A DNA stretch of 50,545 bases, taken from positions 1 to 50,545 of the forward strand of contig CALMZQ010000154.1 in the NCBI GenBank assembly GCA_937870915.1, in the 5' to 3' direction. The stretch is from an uncultured Ignavibacteria bacterium (GTDB lineage Bacteria; Bacteroidota; Ignavibacteria; Kapaibacteriales; Kapaibacteriaceae). A model generated the notes under the pieces. The model ran no database searches and was not told where the DNA came from. It was given only the letters and a program-made list of their open reading frames with translations. Of the stretch, positions 34,162 to 43,234 are shown one piece after another; the stretch's first letter is position 1; each line of letters starts with the position of its first letter. Made by a program: the position numbers and the translations under genes.

Positions 34162-37100
34162 TCATCGTACAATAAGAAGGGGCACTGTAGAACGGTGACC
34201 TTCCGCATCGACGTGAACGAGGTAGGCCCCTTGAGGCAGATCCATAACGGAGAAGGATGCCTTCCCATTTCCATCACCGTCGAGTTCACATAACCATGTG
34301 GCCATGAGCCGACCGGTGATATCTGTAACAGTAGCTGTTGCCGTCCCAAAGTGTGGAGCACGTATGGTAAGTACAACAGTGCCGTTTGCCGGTGTAGGTA
34401 GAAGCGTAACCGCTTCGTTTTGCTCCGTTGCCTCAGCATAGATCACGTGAACACGACGATTCAACACATCGCGCGCATCAACGGCATGCAAGGTCAATCT
34501 CTCCGCTGCATTCACCGGACGATATCTCACGCGTAGTATGCCGCCGCTTCCGTTCACACCGTCCTGTGTCCGTGTAAGGCCTACGAGATCCGTGCGGAGT
34601 ACACCGGAACGTAGGTCCACAAAGCTGGATGGTGTTATCTGAGGTCCATCGAACAAGCCACCAATACTTACTCGGGCATTGCGCATGAGTGTAGGTTCGC
34701 CAATGACTACCATACCAAGACCGAGAAGCGTTCGTGCAGAAATCGCGTCAATTCGGAGTTCGCGTTCTCCACTCATAAGCAGGACATCTTCAACTCTGAG
34801 GGTAAGGGGCTCAGCAGGCACCATGCGGAGATCATCGATCTTTCCAAAGCCCCTTGTCCAGTTATACATCTGGGCAAAGACGATCTGATCTTCGAAGTTC
34901 ACGAGACCGTCTGGACGATATGGATAGGTTTCGATCATGAACGGTGGTGCTCCCGGAGCGTCACCAGTGATCATGGAGACCAAGTCTCCTTTGCGATCCG
35001 TCGTGTTCCAGTGTGAGACAAACACTGTGTAGTCGGGGAAATTCACGGCATTGTTGCCATCAAAGTCCCCGAGAAGGACACCTGTATGTCCGGCTGGTTT
35101 GTCGGAGTTAACCTTTTTGCCATCAACCCAGCATATGCCGCGCATATCGGATTCGTTGTTGAAGGACCACGTTGCGGGGTCACCATCGATTACATCGTAA
35201 GAACCGGGCTGAAGTGTCTGATTGATGTCAACGATCCATAAGGCATTGTCAACCGTGCCACGCTTTTCACCGCGCGGATTCCACGGTCCATAGACCTGAC
35301 CTGTTTGGGAGTTCTTGATGGTAAGTGGCTTCGGTGCTCCTCCCTTTGCATGCAACGTTTGTACACGTGTGATAACGTATGGTTCATTGATCTGGAACGT
35401 GGCCGGTTGCGCCGTGCCATTTGTAGGATCAGCATCATTGAAATTCGTGAAGACAGATCCCACGCCGGATCCAGGTCCGTTTGTGGCTGTTGCACAGACC
35501 AATTCCCCATCGCGTGTACGCGCGGCGATGTTCGCATTCACGGCATTGCGCAATTGAGCGCGTGTGATACGAACCGTTGAACGTGCCGTTGTGCTCTTTG
35601 CGCGGAAGGTAAGGTAGTACATCGGTCCGCTTCCTTGTACGCCGGCAGGGTTACCGCCAACGCGGACAACATTCAGCGTGATGCGACCATTGCCGGCATC
35701 ACTGAAGGTACTCAGGTCGCTGAGGATATCACGTGGTGGCGGACTTAGGAACTCACCTTCGCGATGGCCAACAAGCTCTACTTGGGCAGGATCGAACTCA
35801 ACGTTGATCTCGGCGCCCATAAGCCCCTTACTATCCGTGATGTTCCTGACACTTACGGCTAGAGTTGAGGTTGCATTTCCAGGAGGCAGCGTTGTTTGCT
35901 CAGCATCGATGAAGACCACAGCTTCGGAGGTATTGACCGGAGCTTTGTAGTTCTTGGAATCGGACTTCGTGACGATGGTTGTTGGCTTGTCTTTTAGAGG
36001 AGCGGTCATAACCACCTTCACATTCCTCGTGGATCCGTCTCGTTTCTGATTGGTGGTTGTATACCGCATACGATAGGCGTTTCCGAGTGTGGAAGCCGCT
36101 TCGTCGTTCGCTTCATCGAGATCATCGCCCTTGGTGTACATCCGTCCCCCGCTTCGTTCAGCGAGTGCACGTAGGGCTGGGTCGCCCTTGATATCGGTTA
36201 CGCCGAGGATGAAGACTGGAACGCCTTTTGATGCAGCATTCTGCGTTGCAAAGGCTGCAAACTGCGGATCCGTGATGCGACCGCTTGTGAGGACCACCAC
36301 GATCTTGTATTTCTCAGGCTGCAGAGCTGCTTTGTCCACAGCTTCGGTGATCGCGGACATGATCACGGCTTCCTCACCCGTTGGACCGGGCTGGAGGGCT
36401 GCTTGGATCAGTGCATTGGCATCATTTGTGAAGTCGATCTTCTGCTGCACGACATCTGCGAATTGGAAGAGTGTGATCCTCCAGTTTGGCTTCATGTTCT
36501 CGGCCATACCCTGCACAAGTGCTACCAGTTGCTGCTTTGTTGAATCAGGGATTCCCGTGCTTCCGTCAATGACGATGGCAGCGGCAGCCGGTTCATTTTC
36601 ATTGGGCTTACTTGCGGACTTCGTGTCCATGGAGAACAGTTGCTTAACACCATCTTCGAACAATTCAAAGTTCTCAAACGTGAGGTCGCCAAGCATTCCT
36701 TCCCGGGCCTGACCAACTGTTACGTTGATATCCACAACCGGAAAGTCTGTTGGGTTGCCAATTGTATTGATGTCGATGCTGCTGAGTGCAACATTGATCG
36801 AGTCGTTTCTGACTGATGCCGGACCTTCTACTACTCCGCCACCATCACATGACTTTGACGTGAATTGCGTGAGATCGCAGAGGACCAGTTCAGCCCGGTC
36901 ATCGAACATCTCAACCCACGTGACGTCGTTCTTTCCTGCCGGCTTCCTGTCGTAATACGTCCAAGGTATGTTGGTCTGCATCACCGACGTGGTCTTGGAG
37001 ACCAACACCGGACATGGCCAGTTATCGGTGACGTTGTAGACATAAGCGCCGCCACCTTGTTTCGAGGTGTGGTTGATCTTTGTTGCTGCGATCATCACCT

Positions 37101-39765
37101 TGCCGTTGGCAAAGCCGATCGAAGGCACGTACCAATATTGAACTGGATCACCGATGGACTTGGCAGTGCTAAGCACGCCATTCTTCGCTGTCAGATACGT
37201 CATCTGCGTTGCTCCGGCATCTGCGTCATTCTTGCTGGACGTGTAGACGATGTGTACGGTACCTGTAGCATCAACGGCAAGGTCAGATCCACCTACACGT
37301 GCGAGATCCGAAGCAACAGTGACACCCGTGTTCCATGGCCAGCCACGCCAATCTCTCAAGACGAGCTTGTATCTCTCAGGAGTGACAGATGTCTGTTCGG
37401 CGTAGATAAGATAGAGTGCATTATCGGGACCTGCACCGAGCACCGGAGATGTAGCACCCGATCCGAATGCGTCATCATTCGGTATTGAGGTTATGGCCGT
37501 TTCCGGTTCCCACGTAACTCCCGCATCATTTGATATGCGGTGCTTGATGTTGTAGGGAGGATCGCTCCATCCATGTGCGGCATAATACACGGCATGCAGT
37601 CTGCCTTGTGTATCAAAAGCAATGTGTGCGCCATAGTCCCAATCACCCCATCCCTGATCATGCAGATAGAATGGGGCTGACCACGTTGCACCACCATCAA
37701 CTGAACGCTTGTAGTAGCTACCTACATTGAATTGGCCTGCTACATGGAGTGTTCCGTTTGCATCAACGAGCAGCGCATTGGTATTGCTTGAATTCGGTTC
37801 AGATTCAGTCCGAACCGGTGTTGACCATGATGTGCCGTCGTTTGTGCTCTTTGTATGGTAGACATATCCAGGAGCGATCCAATATTGTGCGTGGAGTGTT
37901 CCGTTCGCTTCACGAGCCGTGGTAACTCCATTCATGGAAGTCATCAGTCCTGGATAGTAGTCACCTTCCCATGTTGGCGTTCTGGAGGCAATTGCTTTAT
38001 CACATCCTTCCCCTGGTTCGGTACCACCGCCGGTTGAGGCCGCGAATGCAACGTCTACATGATTCTCATTGTTGATCGTGATCGTAGCTGTGGACGGAAC
38101 AAACGTTGTTCCCTGACGCTTAGGAGTGATGGTAATCGTGCCATTGTTCACACCGTTAAGTGCGAAGTATCCATTGGCATCAGTAACACCCATTTTACCG
38201 TCACCAGAAACCTCCACGCCGGCAAGCCCCTTACCATTAAGCATTACTCTACCGGTGACACTGAATCCAGATCGCTTCCCTTCCCAACCACCAGACCATG
38301 CCGTACCTCCAATGCCGTAGCGCCAGTTTCCGGTGAATGATGTACAATTCTCAGACATCGTAAAGTCAATGTCGCCTGCATCGTGAGAAGGGGCATATGA
38401 CGGATACTCAGACCACAGGCCTGTGAGTTTCGTCCCAACGACTCTTCCGTTGATGCGTCCACCGTCATGGGTGTATGTACCCCACACGCTGTCGGCCACT
38501 TGCTGTAGCACCATCGTGCCCCAGTTTGTCGTCCACGTCCCAGCCCAGGTGCACGCAGATGTACCGCCACCGCCACCCCCGCCCCCTTCACCATTCCTGT
38601 AGAGGATGGTCTTGTAGTTTGAGGTTGTGCTTTGAATGTTCATGTCATCGCTCGTGCCTGTTGAGAGCACATCTACATCACCGTCGTTGTCAAGATCTGC
38701 AACGGTGGCATAGCCGTGATTCGTTGGACGTAGCACTGGTCCGGCGCTGAACGAACCACCCGTGTTCTTAAAGAACTTCGAGATTGGTCCAACGGCATCG
38801 CGATGGAAGCCCGTCACAAAGAGGTCCAGTGTGCCGTTCTTATCGTAATCTGTCCATTGCGCGTAGCAAGTTCTGTCTGCAGCTTCAATATTCGTTGCCG
38901 GTAGCTTCGCAAAGGACGTTCCACCATCATTACGATAGAGATGAGATTTTCTGTTGTCACCGGAACCGGTCCAGCCGGTCACGTAGAGATCAGCGTCTCC
39001 GTCCTTATCGTAGTCTCCCCAAGCACCCCAAGCACTACTAGCATAGCCTTCAAAGGATGCAGAGACTGCAGTAAAGTTCAATCCACCTGCATTATGGTAC
39101 AGCTTTCCGCTTAGGGAACTGCTCGATCTGCCGCAGATGAAAACGTCCATAAGACCATCTTTGTCATAGTCTCCGGCAGTTGCCATGAGGGCAGATTCAA
39201 AGCTTACGATGGCCTTAGCAAAGTTGCCACTTGAATTCGTGTAGATCACCACTTGGTCCCCGGCACCTACACCTGCAAGCAGAACGTCTAGGTCGTTGTC
39301 GTTATCGAGATCGGTCCAAAAGGCCGATGCGGCCCACGCAGACGACTCCGGCGACATAAGCGAAACGCCGATGTCTGTGAACGTGAAATTCCCGTCATTG
39401 CGAAAGATTTTTCCGAGCCCTGCGGTTGTTGTTCTACCGATTAGAAGAAGGTCCGGGTCTCCATCCTTGTCATAGTCACCAAACGAAGCCCATCCGGCAA
39501 GTGCAACGGCGGGGATTGTCGTTGGACGTTCAGTGAACGTCATGTTCCCATCGTTGCGATAGAGTTTAACGGCGAGTGTCTTTCCGTCTGCCGACGTAGA
39601 GCCGGAGAGAAATACATCAAGGTCGCCATCCTTATCGATATCTGCGGTAGCAACCATGCTCTGCCACATATTCGGCATGCCGGTTGGTACTTCTGTAAAG
39701 GGGCTCTGTGCACGTATTGAAGCGGCTGTGAGCAGGAAGGCAAGGGTAGTGATAAACCGTAACAT
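34162..39765 (-). CDS. Giant multidomain T9SS cargo: FG-GAP, sialidase-like, VWA, cohesin-like and dockerin-like modules
   Basis: 1867 residues from the ATG at 39763-39765, preceded by AGGAGGTACC. Approximate order: signal peptide 1-20; seven FG-GAP/VCBS repeats 30-365 (GDYDKDGDPDLLL, DLDNDNDLDVLL, YDKDGDADLYV), fitting one seven-bladed propeller; eight-Gly linker near 395; a WAGTW-type beta-barrel 400-498; a carboxypeptidase-regulatory-like domain 498-578; BNR/sialidase-like blades 590-955; VWA domain about 1010-1225 with the metal site reading DGSTG instead of DxSxS; cohesin-like 1280-1425; dockerin-like EF-hand pair 1560-1640 (GDFDGNNAVNFPD and PDGLVNFED); a second cohesin-like module 1650-1775; T9SS domain 1778-1867. 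The protein is exported and probably surface-attached. Its ligand is unknown. Confidence 0.85.
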   Translation of the reverse strand: MLRFITTLAFLLTAASIRAQSPFTEVPTGMPNMWQSMVATADIDKDGDLDVFLSGSTSADGKTLAVKLYRNDGNMTFTERPTTIPAVALAGWASFGDYDKDGDPDLLLIGRTTTAGLGKIFRNDGNFTFTDIGVSLMSPESSAWAASAFWTDLDNDNDLDVLLAGVGAGDQVVIYTNSSGNFAKAIVSFESALMATAGDYDKDGLMDVFICGRSSSSLSGKLYHNAGGLNFTAVSASFEGYASSAWGAWGDYDKDGDADLYVTGWTGSGDNRKSHLYRNDGGTSFAKLPATNIEAADRTCYAQWTDYDKNGTLDLFVTGFHRDAVGPISKFFKNTGGSFSAGPVLRPTNHGYATVADLDNDGDVDVLSTGTSDDMNIQSTTSNYKTILYRNGEGGGGGGGGTSACTWAGTWTTNWGTMVLQQVADSVWGTYTHDGGRINGRVVGTKLTGLWSEYPSYAPSHDAGDIDFTMSENCTSFTGNWRYGIGGTAWSGGWEGKRSGFSVTGRVMLNGKGLAGVEVSGDGKMGVTDANGYFALNGVNNGTITITPKRQGTTFVPSTATITINNENHVDVAFAASTGGGTEPGEGCDKAIASRTPTWEGDYYPGLMTSMNGVTTAREANGTLHAQYWIAPGYVYHTKSTNDGTSWSTPVRTESEPNSSNTNALLVDANGTLHVAGQFNVGSYYKRSVDGGATWSAPFYLHDQGWGDWDYGAHIAFDTQGRLHAVYYAAHGWSDPPYNIKHRISNDAGVTWEPETAITSIPNDDAFGSGATSPVLGAGPDNALYLIYAEQTSVTPERYKLVLRDWRGWPWNTGVTVASDLARVGGSDLAVDATGTVHIVYTSSKNDADAGATQMTYLTAKNGVLSTAKSIGDPVQYWYVPSIGFANGKVMIAATKINHTSKQGGGAYVYNVTDNWPCPVLVSKTTSVMQTNIPWTYYDRKPAGKNDVTWVEMFDDRAELVLCDLTQFTSKSCDGGGVVEGPASVRNDSINVALSSIDINTIGNPTDFPVVDINVTVGQAREGMLGDLTFENFELFEDGVKQLFSMDTKSASKPNENEPAAAAIVIDGSTGIPDSTKQQLVALVQGMAENMKPNWRITLFQFADVVQQKIDFTNDANALIQAALQPGPTGEEAVIMSAITEAVDKAALQPEKYKIVVVLTSGRITDPQFAAFATQNAASKGVPVFILGVTDIKGDPALRALAERSGGRMYTKGDDLDEANDEAASTLGNAYRMRYTTTNQKRDGSTRNVKVVMTAPLKDKPTTIVTKSDSKNYKAPVNTSEAVVFIDAEQTTLPPGNATSTLAVSVRNITDSKGLMGAEINVEFDPAQVELVGHREGEFLSPPPRDILSDLSTFSDAGNGRITLNVVRVGGNPAGVQGSGPMYYLTFRAKSTTARSTVRITRAQLRNAVNANIAARTRDGELVCATATNGPGSGVGSVFTNFNDADPTNGTAQPATFQINEPYVITRVQTLHAKGGAPKPLTIKNSQTGQVYGPWNPRGEKRGTVDNALWIVDINQTLQPGSYDVIDGDPATWSFNNESDMRGICWVDGKKVNSDKPAGHTGVLLGDFDGNNAVNFPDYTVFVSHWNTTDRKGDLVSMITGDAPGAPPFMIETYPYRPDGLVNFEDQIVFAQMYNWTRGFGKIDDLRMVPAEPLTLRVEDVLLMSGERELRIDAISARTLLGLGMVVIGEPTLMRNARVSIGGLFDGPQITPSSFVDLRSGVLRTDLVGLTRTQDGVNGSGGILRVRYRPVNAAERLTLHAVDARDVLNRRVHVIYAEATEQNEAVTLLPTPANGTVVLTIRAPHFGTATATVTDITGRLMATWLCELDGDGNGKASFSVMDLPQGAYLVHVDAEGHRSTVPLLIVR

Positions 39766-39781
39766 GGTACCTCCTAGACGC

Positions 39782-39840
39782 TGTGGTATTTGTACCACAA
39801 AGGTCTCGGAAGTACCATGCCGGTACTATGACGTTTGTCA
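39782..39840. promoter_or_regulatory. Three inverted repeats upstream of the giant cargo gene
   Basis: TGTGGTA-TTTG-TACCACA (39782-39799), GTACC-ATGCC-GGTAC (39812-39826) and TGAC-GTTT-GTCA (39829-39840) lie in the 100-base gap between pruA and the cargo gene. The first is close to the ribosome site and could be an mRNA hairpin; the others could be operators. No good TAnnTTTG promoter is seen here. Confidence 0.5.
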
Positions 39841-39865
39841 CAAAGTGTAGATGCCGTAGTATCGG

Positions 39866-41413
39866 CTACTTCAGCTTTGTAGCGATCGATTTTGCTTGAA
39901 GGAACAGCATGAGATAGTCATGCCCACCTGCTTTGGAGTCTGTTCCACTCATATTGAACCCACCGAATGGATGCCCCCCAACCATTGCGCCGGTACACTT
40001 TCTGTTGAGATAGAGATTGCCGCAATGGAATTCTTCGCGGGCACGAGCAATCTTCTTTGCGTTCTTTGAATAGACCGCACCAGTAAGTCCGTAGATGGTG
40101 TTGTTGGCAATAGCCATAGCATCATCAAAATTCTTGGCCTTACAGACGGCTAGGACAGGGCCGAAGATCTCTTCCTGCATAAGACGCGACGTTGGCTTGA
40201 GGTTCACGAACACGGTTGGTTCGATGAAATACCCATTGAGCCCCTTAACCTTCTTACCACCGCAGATGAGTTTGCCTTCTTTTTTGCCGATCTCGATGTA
40301 CTCAAGAATAGACTTCTCGGCGCGAGGGCTCACCACCGGTCCCATGCGCACGTCATCCTTGGGGTCTCCAATTGCGATCTTGTCAACTTCGATCTTGAGT
40401 TTGGCAACAAACTCATCGTAGACCTTTGCATCAACAATCACCCGTGAGCACGCAGAACACTTTTGGCCTTGGAATCCGAAGGCGGCTGCAACCGTGCCGG
40501 CCACTGCCGCATCTACATCGGCTTCGGAGTCTACTACGATGCCATCCTTACCACCCATTTCAGCAACAACCCGTTTGATCCAGATTTGGCCTGGAGCTGT
40601 TTTGGCTGCGAGTTCATTCACATGTAGACCAACCTCCATCGACCCGGTGAAGGAAATGAATCGTGTCTTTGGATGTCCAACTAAATAGTCACCCGCTTCT
40701 GCACCAGATGCAACGAAGTAGTTGAGCACGCCGGCCGGAAGACCAACCTCCTTCATGATGTCGGCAAACAGCCAGCCCATCATTGGTGAGTCACTCGATG
40801 GCTTAAGGACAACCGTGTTACCCGAGACGATAGCGGCTGCAGACATCCCTGCAAGAATGGCGAACGGAAAATTCCATGGTGGGATCACCACACCTACACC
40901 CAGTGGGACGTAGACGAGTTCATTCTTCTCACCCAGTTGGGGGACGATTGGTTGAGGTCCGGCTAGGCGTAGTGCATCTCGACCGTAGAACTCTAGGAAG
41001 TCGATGGCTTCGCACGTATCTGCATCTGCTTCGAGATAGTTTTTTCCAACTTCAGAGATCATCCAAGCATTGATCTCAAGTCTGCGCCTGCGCATCACAT
41101 CTGCAGCTTTGAATAGGAATTGTGCACGCTGCTTCATCGGAACGGTCTTCCATTGCTCAAAGGCTTTGAGTGCCGCCTTCATTGCCTTTTCAGCATCATC
41201 GGCTCCCGACTTCTGGAAGGTGCCAATGATCTCCTTGGGTTCTGCGGGATTGATGCTGACGGTTTTTTTTGCCGTAACAACCTTCTTACCGCCGATGATA
41301 TTCGGATATTCCTTACCGAACTTTTTACGCACTGCATCGATCGCTGCACGTTGTTTAGCTGCGATCGCAGGTTTTGAGAAATCGAGATAGACCTCGTTCT
41401 TGAACGCTTTCAT
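39866..41413 (-). CDS. pruA: L-glutamate gamma-semialdehyde (1-pyrroline-5-carboxylate) dehydrogenase
   Basis: 515 residues from the second ATG (41411-41413), placed 5 bases after GAGG; the frame upstream adds 20 unlikely residues. VIPPWNFPFAI, ISFTGSMEVG, VAEMGGKDGIVV (general-base Glu), GQKCSACSRVIV (catalytic Cys319) and EEIFGPVLAV are the ALDH signatures, and the length and KNEVYLDFSKP opening fit the 515-residue P5CDH (RocA/PruA) group. It oxidises glutamate semialdehyde to glutamate with NAD+, the second step of proline and part of arginine breakdown. No proline dehydrogenase gene is next to it. It is divergent from dedA. Confidence 0.92.
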   Translation of the reverse strand: MKAFKNEVYLDFSKPAIAAKQRAAIDAVRKKFGKEYPNIIGGKKVVTAKKTVSINPAEPKEIIGTFQKSGADDAEKAMKAALKAFEQWKTVPMKQRAQFLFKAADVMRRRRLEINAWMISEVGKNYLEADADTCEAIDFLEFYGRDALRLAGPQPIVPQLGEKNELVYVPLGVGVVIPPWNFPFAILAGMSAAAIVSGNTVVLKPSSDSPMMGWLFADIMKEVGLPAGVLNYFVASGAEAGDYLVGHPKTRFISFTGSMEVGLHVNELAAKTAPGQIWIKRVVAEMGGKDGIVVDSEADVDAAVAGTVAAAFGFQGQKCSACSRVIVDAKVYDEFVAKLKIEVDKIAIGDPKDDVRMGPVVSPRAEKSILEYIEIGKKEGKLICGGKKVKGLNGYFIEPTVFVNLKPTSRLMQEEIFGPVLAVCKAKNFDDAMAIANNTIYGLTGAVYSKNAKKIARAREEFHCGNLYLNRKCTGAMVGGHPFGGFNMSGTDSKAGGHDYLMLFLQAKSIATKLK

Positions 41414-41488
41414 CATATCCTCAAATGTGGAGATACGCAAATTACGACCCGTTCGTCGTAGGTTCGGTATCACACTGCAAATACGAGC

Positions 41489-42091
41489 ATGATAGAAACA
41501 CTTGTGACGTTTTTTCAGGGTTTGCCCCCTACCGGTGTCTTGGCCCTAACATTTGGTATTGCCTACATCGAAAATCTCTTTCCACCCTCGCCTAGCGATG
41601 TGCTTTTGGTGTTCATTGGCACCATCGTTGGCATTGGGGTTGTGGGCTTTGTACCCACCCTGGTGGCTGCAACCGCAGGATCTGTACTTGGGTTCTCAAC
41701 AGCCTATGGACTTGGCAGACGTTATGGCGATGCCATTGCAGATTCACCAATGGTACCATTTATCACTCGGGACCTTATCGTCAAGGTTGAACGCTGGTTC
41801 GATAAGTATCATGGCCTCATCATCGTAGCCAACCGTTTCCTGGCCGGAACCAGGGCCGTGATCTCCTTTGTAGCCGGTATTTCGAAGCTGCCTTTCCCTC
41901 GGACATTGGTGTATTGCGCCGTAAGTGCGGCTCTGTGGAACGCATTATTGCTAACTATCGGAGTGAATGTTGGTGAACGATGGCGGGATGTTGATCAGTA
42001 TATATCAGCCTATGGATGGGTTGTTACGGGGCTTCTTGCAATAGGTATCACCGTGTGGATCTATCGAAAAAGGAAACGGCGAACCGAGTGA
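41489..42091 (+). CDS. DedA-family membrane protein
   Basis: 200 residues with about five hydrophobic segments. IENLFPPSPSDVLLVFIG is the re-entrant E-x-x-x-P-x-P motif of the DedA/SNARE-associated family; GFSTAYGLGRRYG and ANRFLAGTRAVISFVAGISKLPFPRTLVYCAVSAALWN hold the conserved F/G/R signature. Members of this family act as undecaprenyl-phosphate or phospholipid flippase-type transporters in the inner membrane. The stop codon lies inside the loop of a hairpin (42075-42104). No clear ribosome site precedes the ATG. Confidence 0.9.
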   Translation: MIETLVTFFQGLPPTGVLALTFGIAYIENLFPPSPSDVLLVFIGTIVGIGVVGFVPTLVAATAGSVLGFSTAYGLGRRYGDAIADSPMVPFITRDLIVKVERWFDKYHGLIIVANRFLAGTRAVISFVAGISKLPFPRTLVYCAVSAALWNALLLTIGVNVGERWRDVDQYISAYGWVVTGLLAIGITVWIYRKRKRRTE

Positions 42092-42104
42092 TCGGTCCGC
42101 CGTT
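42067..42104 (-). terminator. Hairpin between dedA and porV, terminator mainly for porV
   Basis: AACGGCG-A-ACCGA and TCGGT-C-CGCCGTT (42075-42104) form a 12-bp stem with one mismatch and a GTGA loop that contains the dedA stop. On the minus strand TTCCTTTTTC follows, so it fits termination of porU-porV. A smaller stem at 42123-42138 (AGGGCT/AGCCCT) overlaps the porV stop. Confidence 0.7.
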
Positions 42105-42130
42105 GAATATGCGTATTGTGAAAGGGCTCG

Positions 42131-43201
42131 TTAGCCCTCTGTACCCCAGTCAACAAGCAACGAGAATCGCAAGGTGTTACCAAGTGGGTGATTCTGTTCT
42201 ACCGTGAGGTAGTAGCTGAAGTCAACCTTGAAAACATCATAACGAACGCCCGCACCGAGAGTGAAGTACTCACGTGCACCTGCTGCTGCCGGTTCAGTGA
42301 AATACCCGCCACGGAGAGCCACGATTCGGTCATAGATGTACTCCATACCGATACCGGTTTCGATGCCGCCAGTACCCCATGCCGTGATAAAGGATTTAGG
42401 GATTGGGTCAGAACCAAGGGAATCGCGCTTAACGAGGAGCTTCATGAAGTCCGCTGTGATCGTGAGATCATTAAACTCATCTTCAACGAGCTTAAAGGCA
42501 ATTCCCAGACGAAGGTTCGTAGGCAAAGGGTCTGACTCTTTGTCGTAGGTCATTTTGGGACCTACGTTCTGGAGGTTCACACCAAGGCGCAGCGTGTTAT
42601 CGAGATTGGCGCCGAAGATCGACAACTTTGATGGGCGCCAAAGGAAGCCAAGGTCAAAGGCACCCGAAACACCCGTTCCGGCACCCGACTGACCAACGCT
42701 TGCAGGCGCTAGGTTCGATTGAATGTACTTGATCTGAACACCGGCGCCGAGGTCCGGAGAGATCTCCGTACCGTAGGAAAGGCCGATGCTGAATTCGTTC
42801 GATCGGAATTTGCCCAAGGCCTGACCACTTTCATTCGTCTTGGTGAATTCACCAAGATTCATGAAGATGAACGTACCGGCGAGTGTACCACCGATAGCGT
42901 CAACATATTGGCCATATGACCCATATGAGTAGAAGAGGTCCGCATTGAACTGCGGAAGCCACTTCGAATAGCTCAGGGCTACCTGATTAGAGGCCTGATT
43001 AAAAGCCAGACCACCAGGGTTCCAAAACACAGCATTGATGTCATCTGCGAGGGCAGTTCCAACGTCACCCATGCCGCTAGCGCGTGCATCGGGGCTGATG
43101 AGCAGAAACGGGACCGCAGCGCCGCCTGCCTGACCGTACGATACGGCAGCAGTTAGCACAAAGGTGGTCATCAGAATTCCGCAAGAGCGGATCAGCGTCA
43201 T
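42131..43201 (-). CDS. porV: Type IX secretion system outer-membrane protein PorV (LptO)
   Basis: 356 residues with AGGAGAG 5 bases upstream of the ATG. The signal peptide MTLIRSCGILMTTFVLTAAVSYGQ is followed by AAVPFLLISPDARASGMGDVGTALADDINAVFWNPGGLAF, the strongly conserved opening of PorV/PorQ proteins, then a FadL-like beta-barrel (IGLSYGTEISPDLGAGVQIKYIQSN; FGANLDNTLRLGVNLQNVGPKMTYD) ending in LRFSLLVDWG. PorV shuttles folded cargo from the translocon to PorU. It lies 33 bases downstream of porU, the gene order seen across T9SS bacteria. Confidence 0.93.
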   Translation of the reverse strand: MTLIRSCGILMTTFVLTAAVSYGQAGGAAVPFLLISPDARASGMGDVGTALADDINAVFWNPGGLAFNQASNQVALSYSKWLPQFNADLFYSYGSYGQYVDAIGGTLAGTFIFMNLGEFTKTNESGQALGKFRSNEFSIGLSYGTEISPDLGAGVQIKYIQSNLAPASVGQSGAGTGVSGAFDLGFLWRPSKLSIFGANLDNTLRLGVNLQNVGPKMTYDKESDPLPTNLRLGIAFKLVEDEFNDLTITADFMKLLVKRDSLGSDPIPKSFITAWGTGGIETGIGMEYIYDRIVALRGGYFTEPAAAGAREYFTLGAGVRYDVFKVDFSYYLTVEQNHPLGNTLRFSLLVDWGTEG

Positions 43202-43234
43202 GTTCTCTCCTAGTCTCGCAATGAAGAAGCAAAG

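Noticed and set aside
35000-35090. Cellulosome gene cluster around the dockerin-like module
   Set aside because: No glycoside hydrolases or multi-cohesin scaffoldin are in the window; only a single cohesin lipoprotein and one mixed-module protein are seen.
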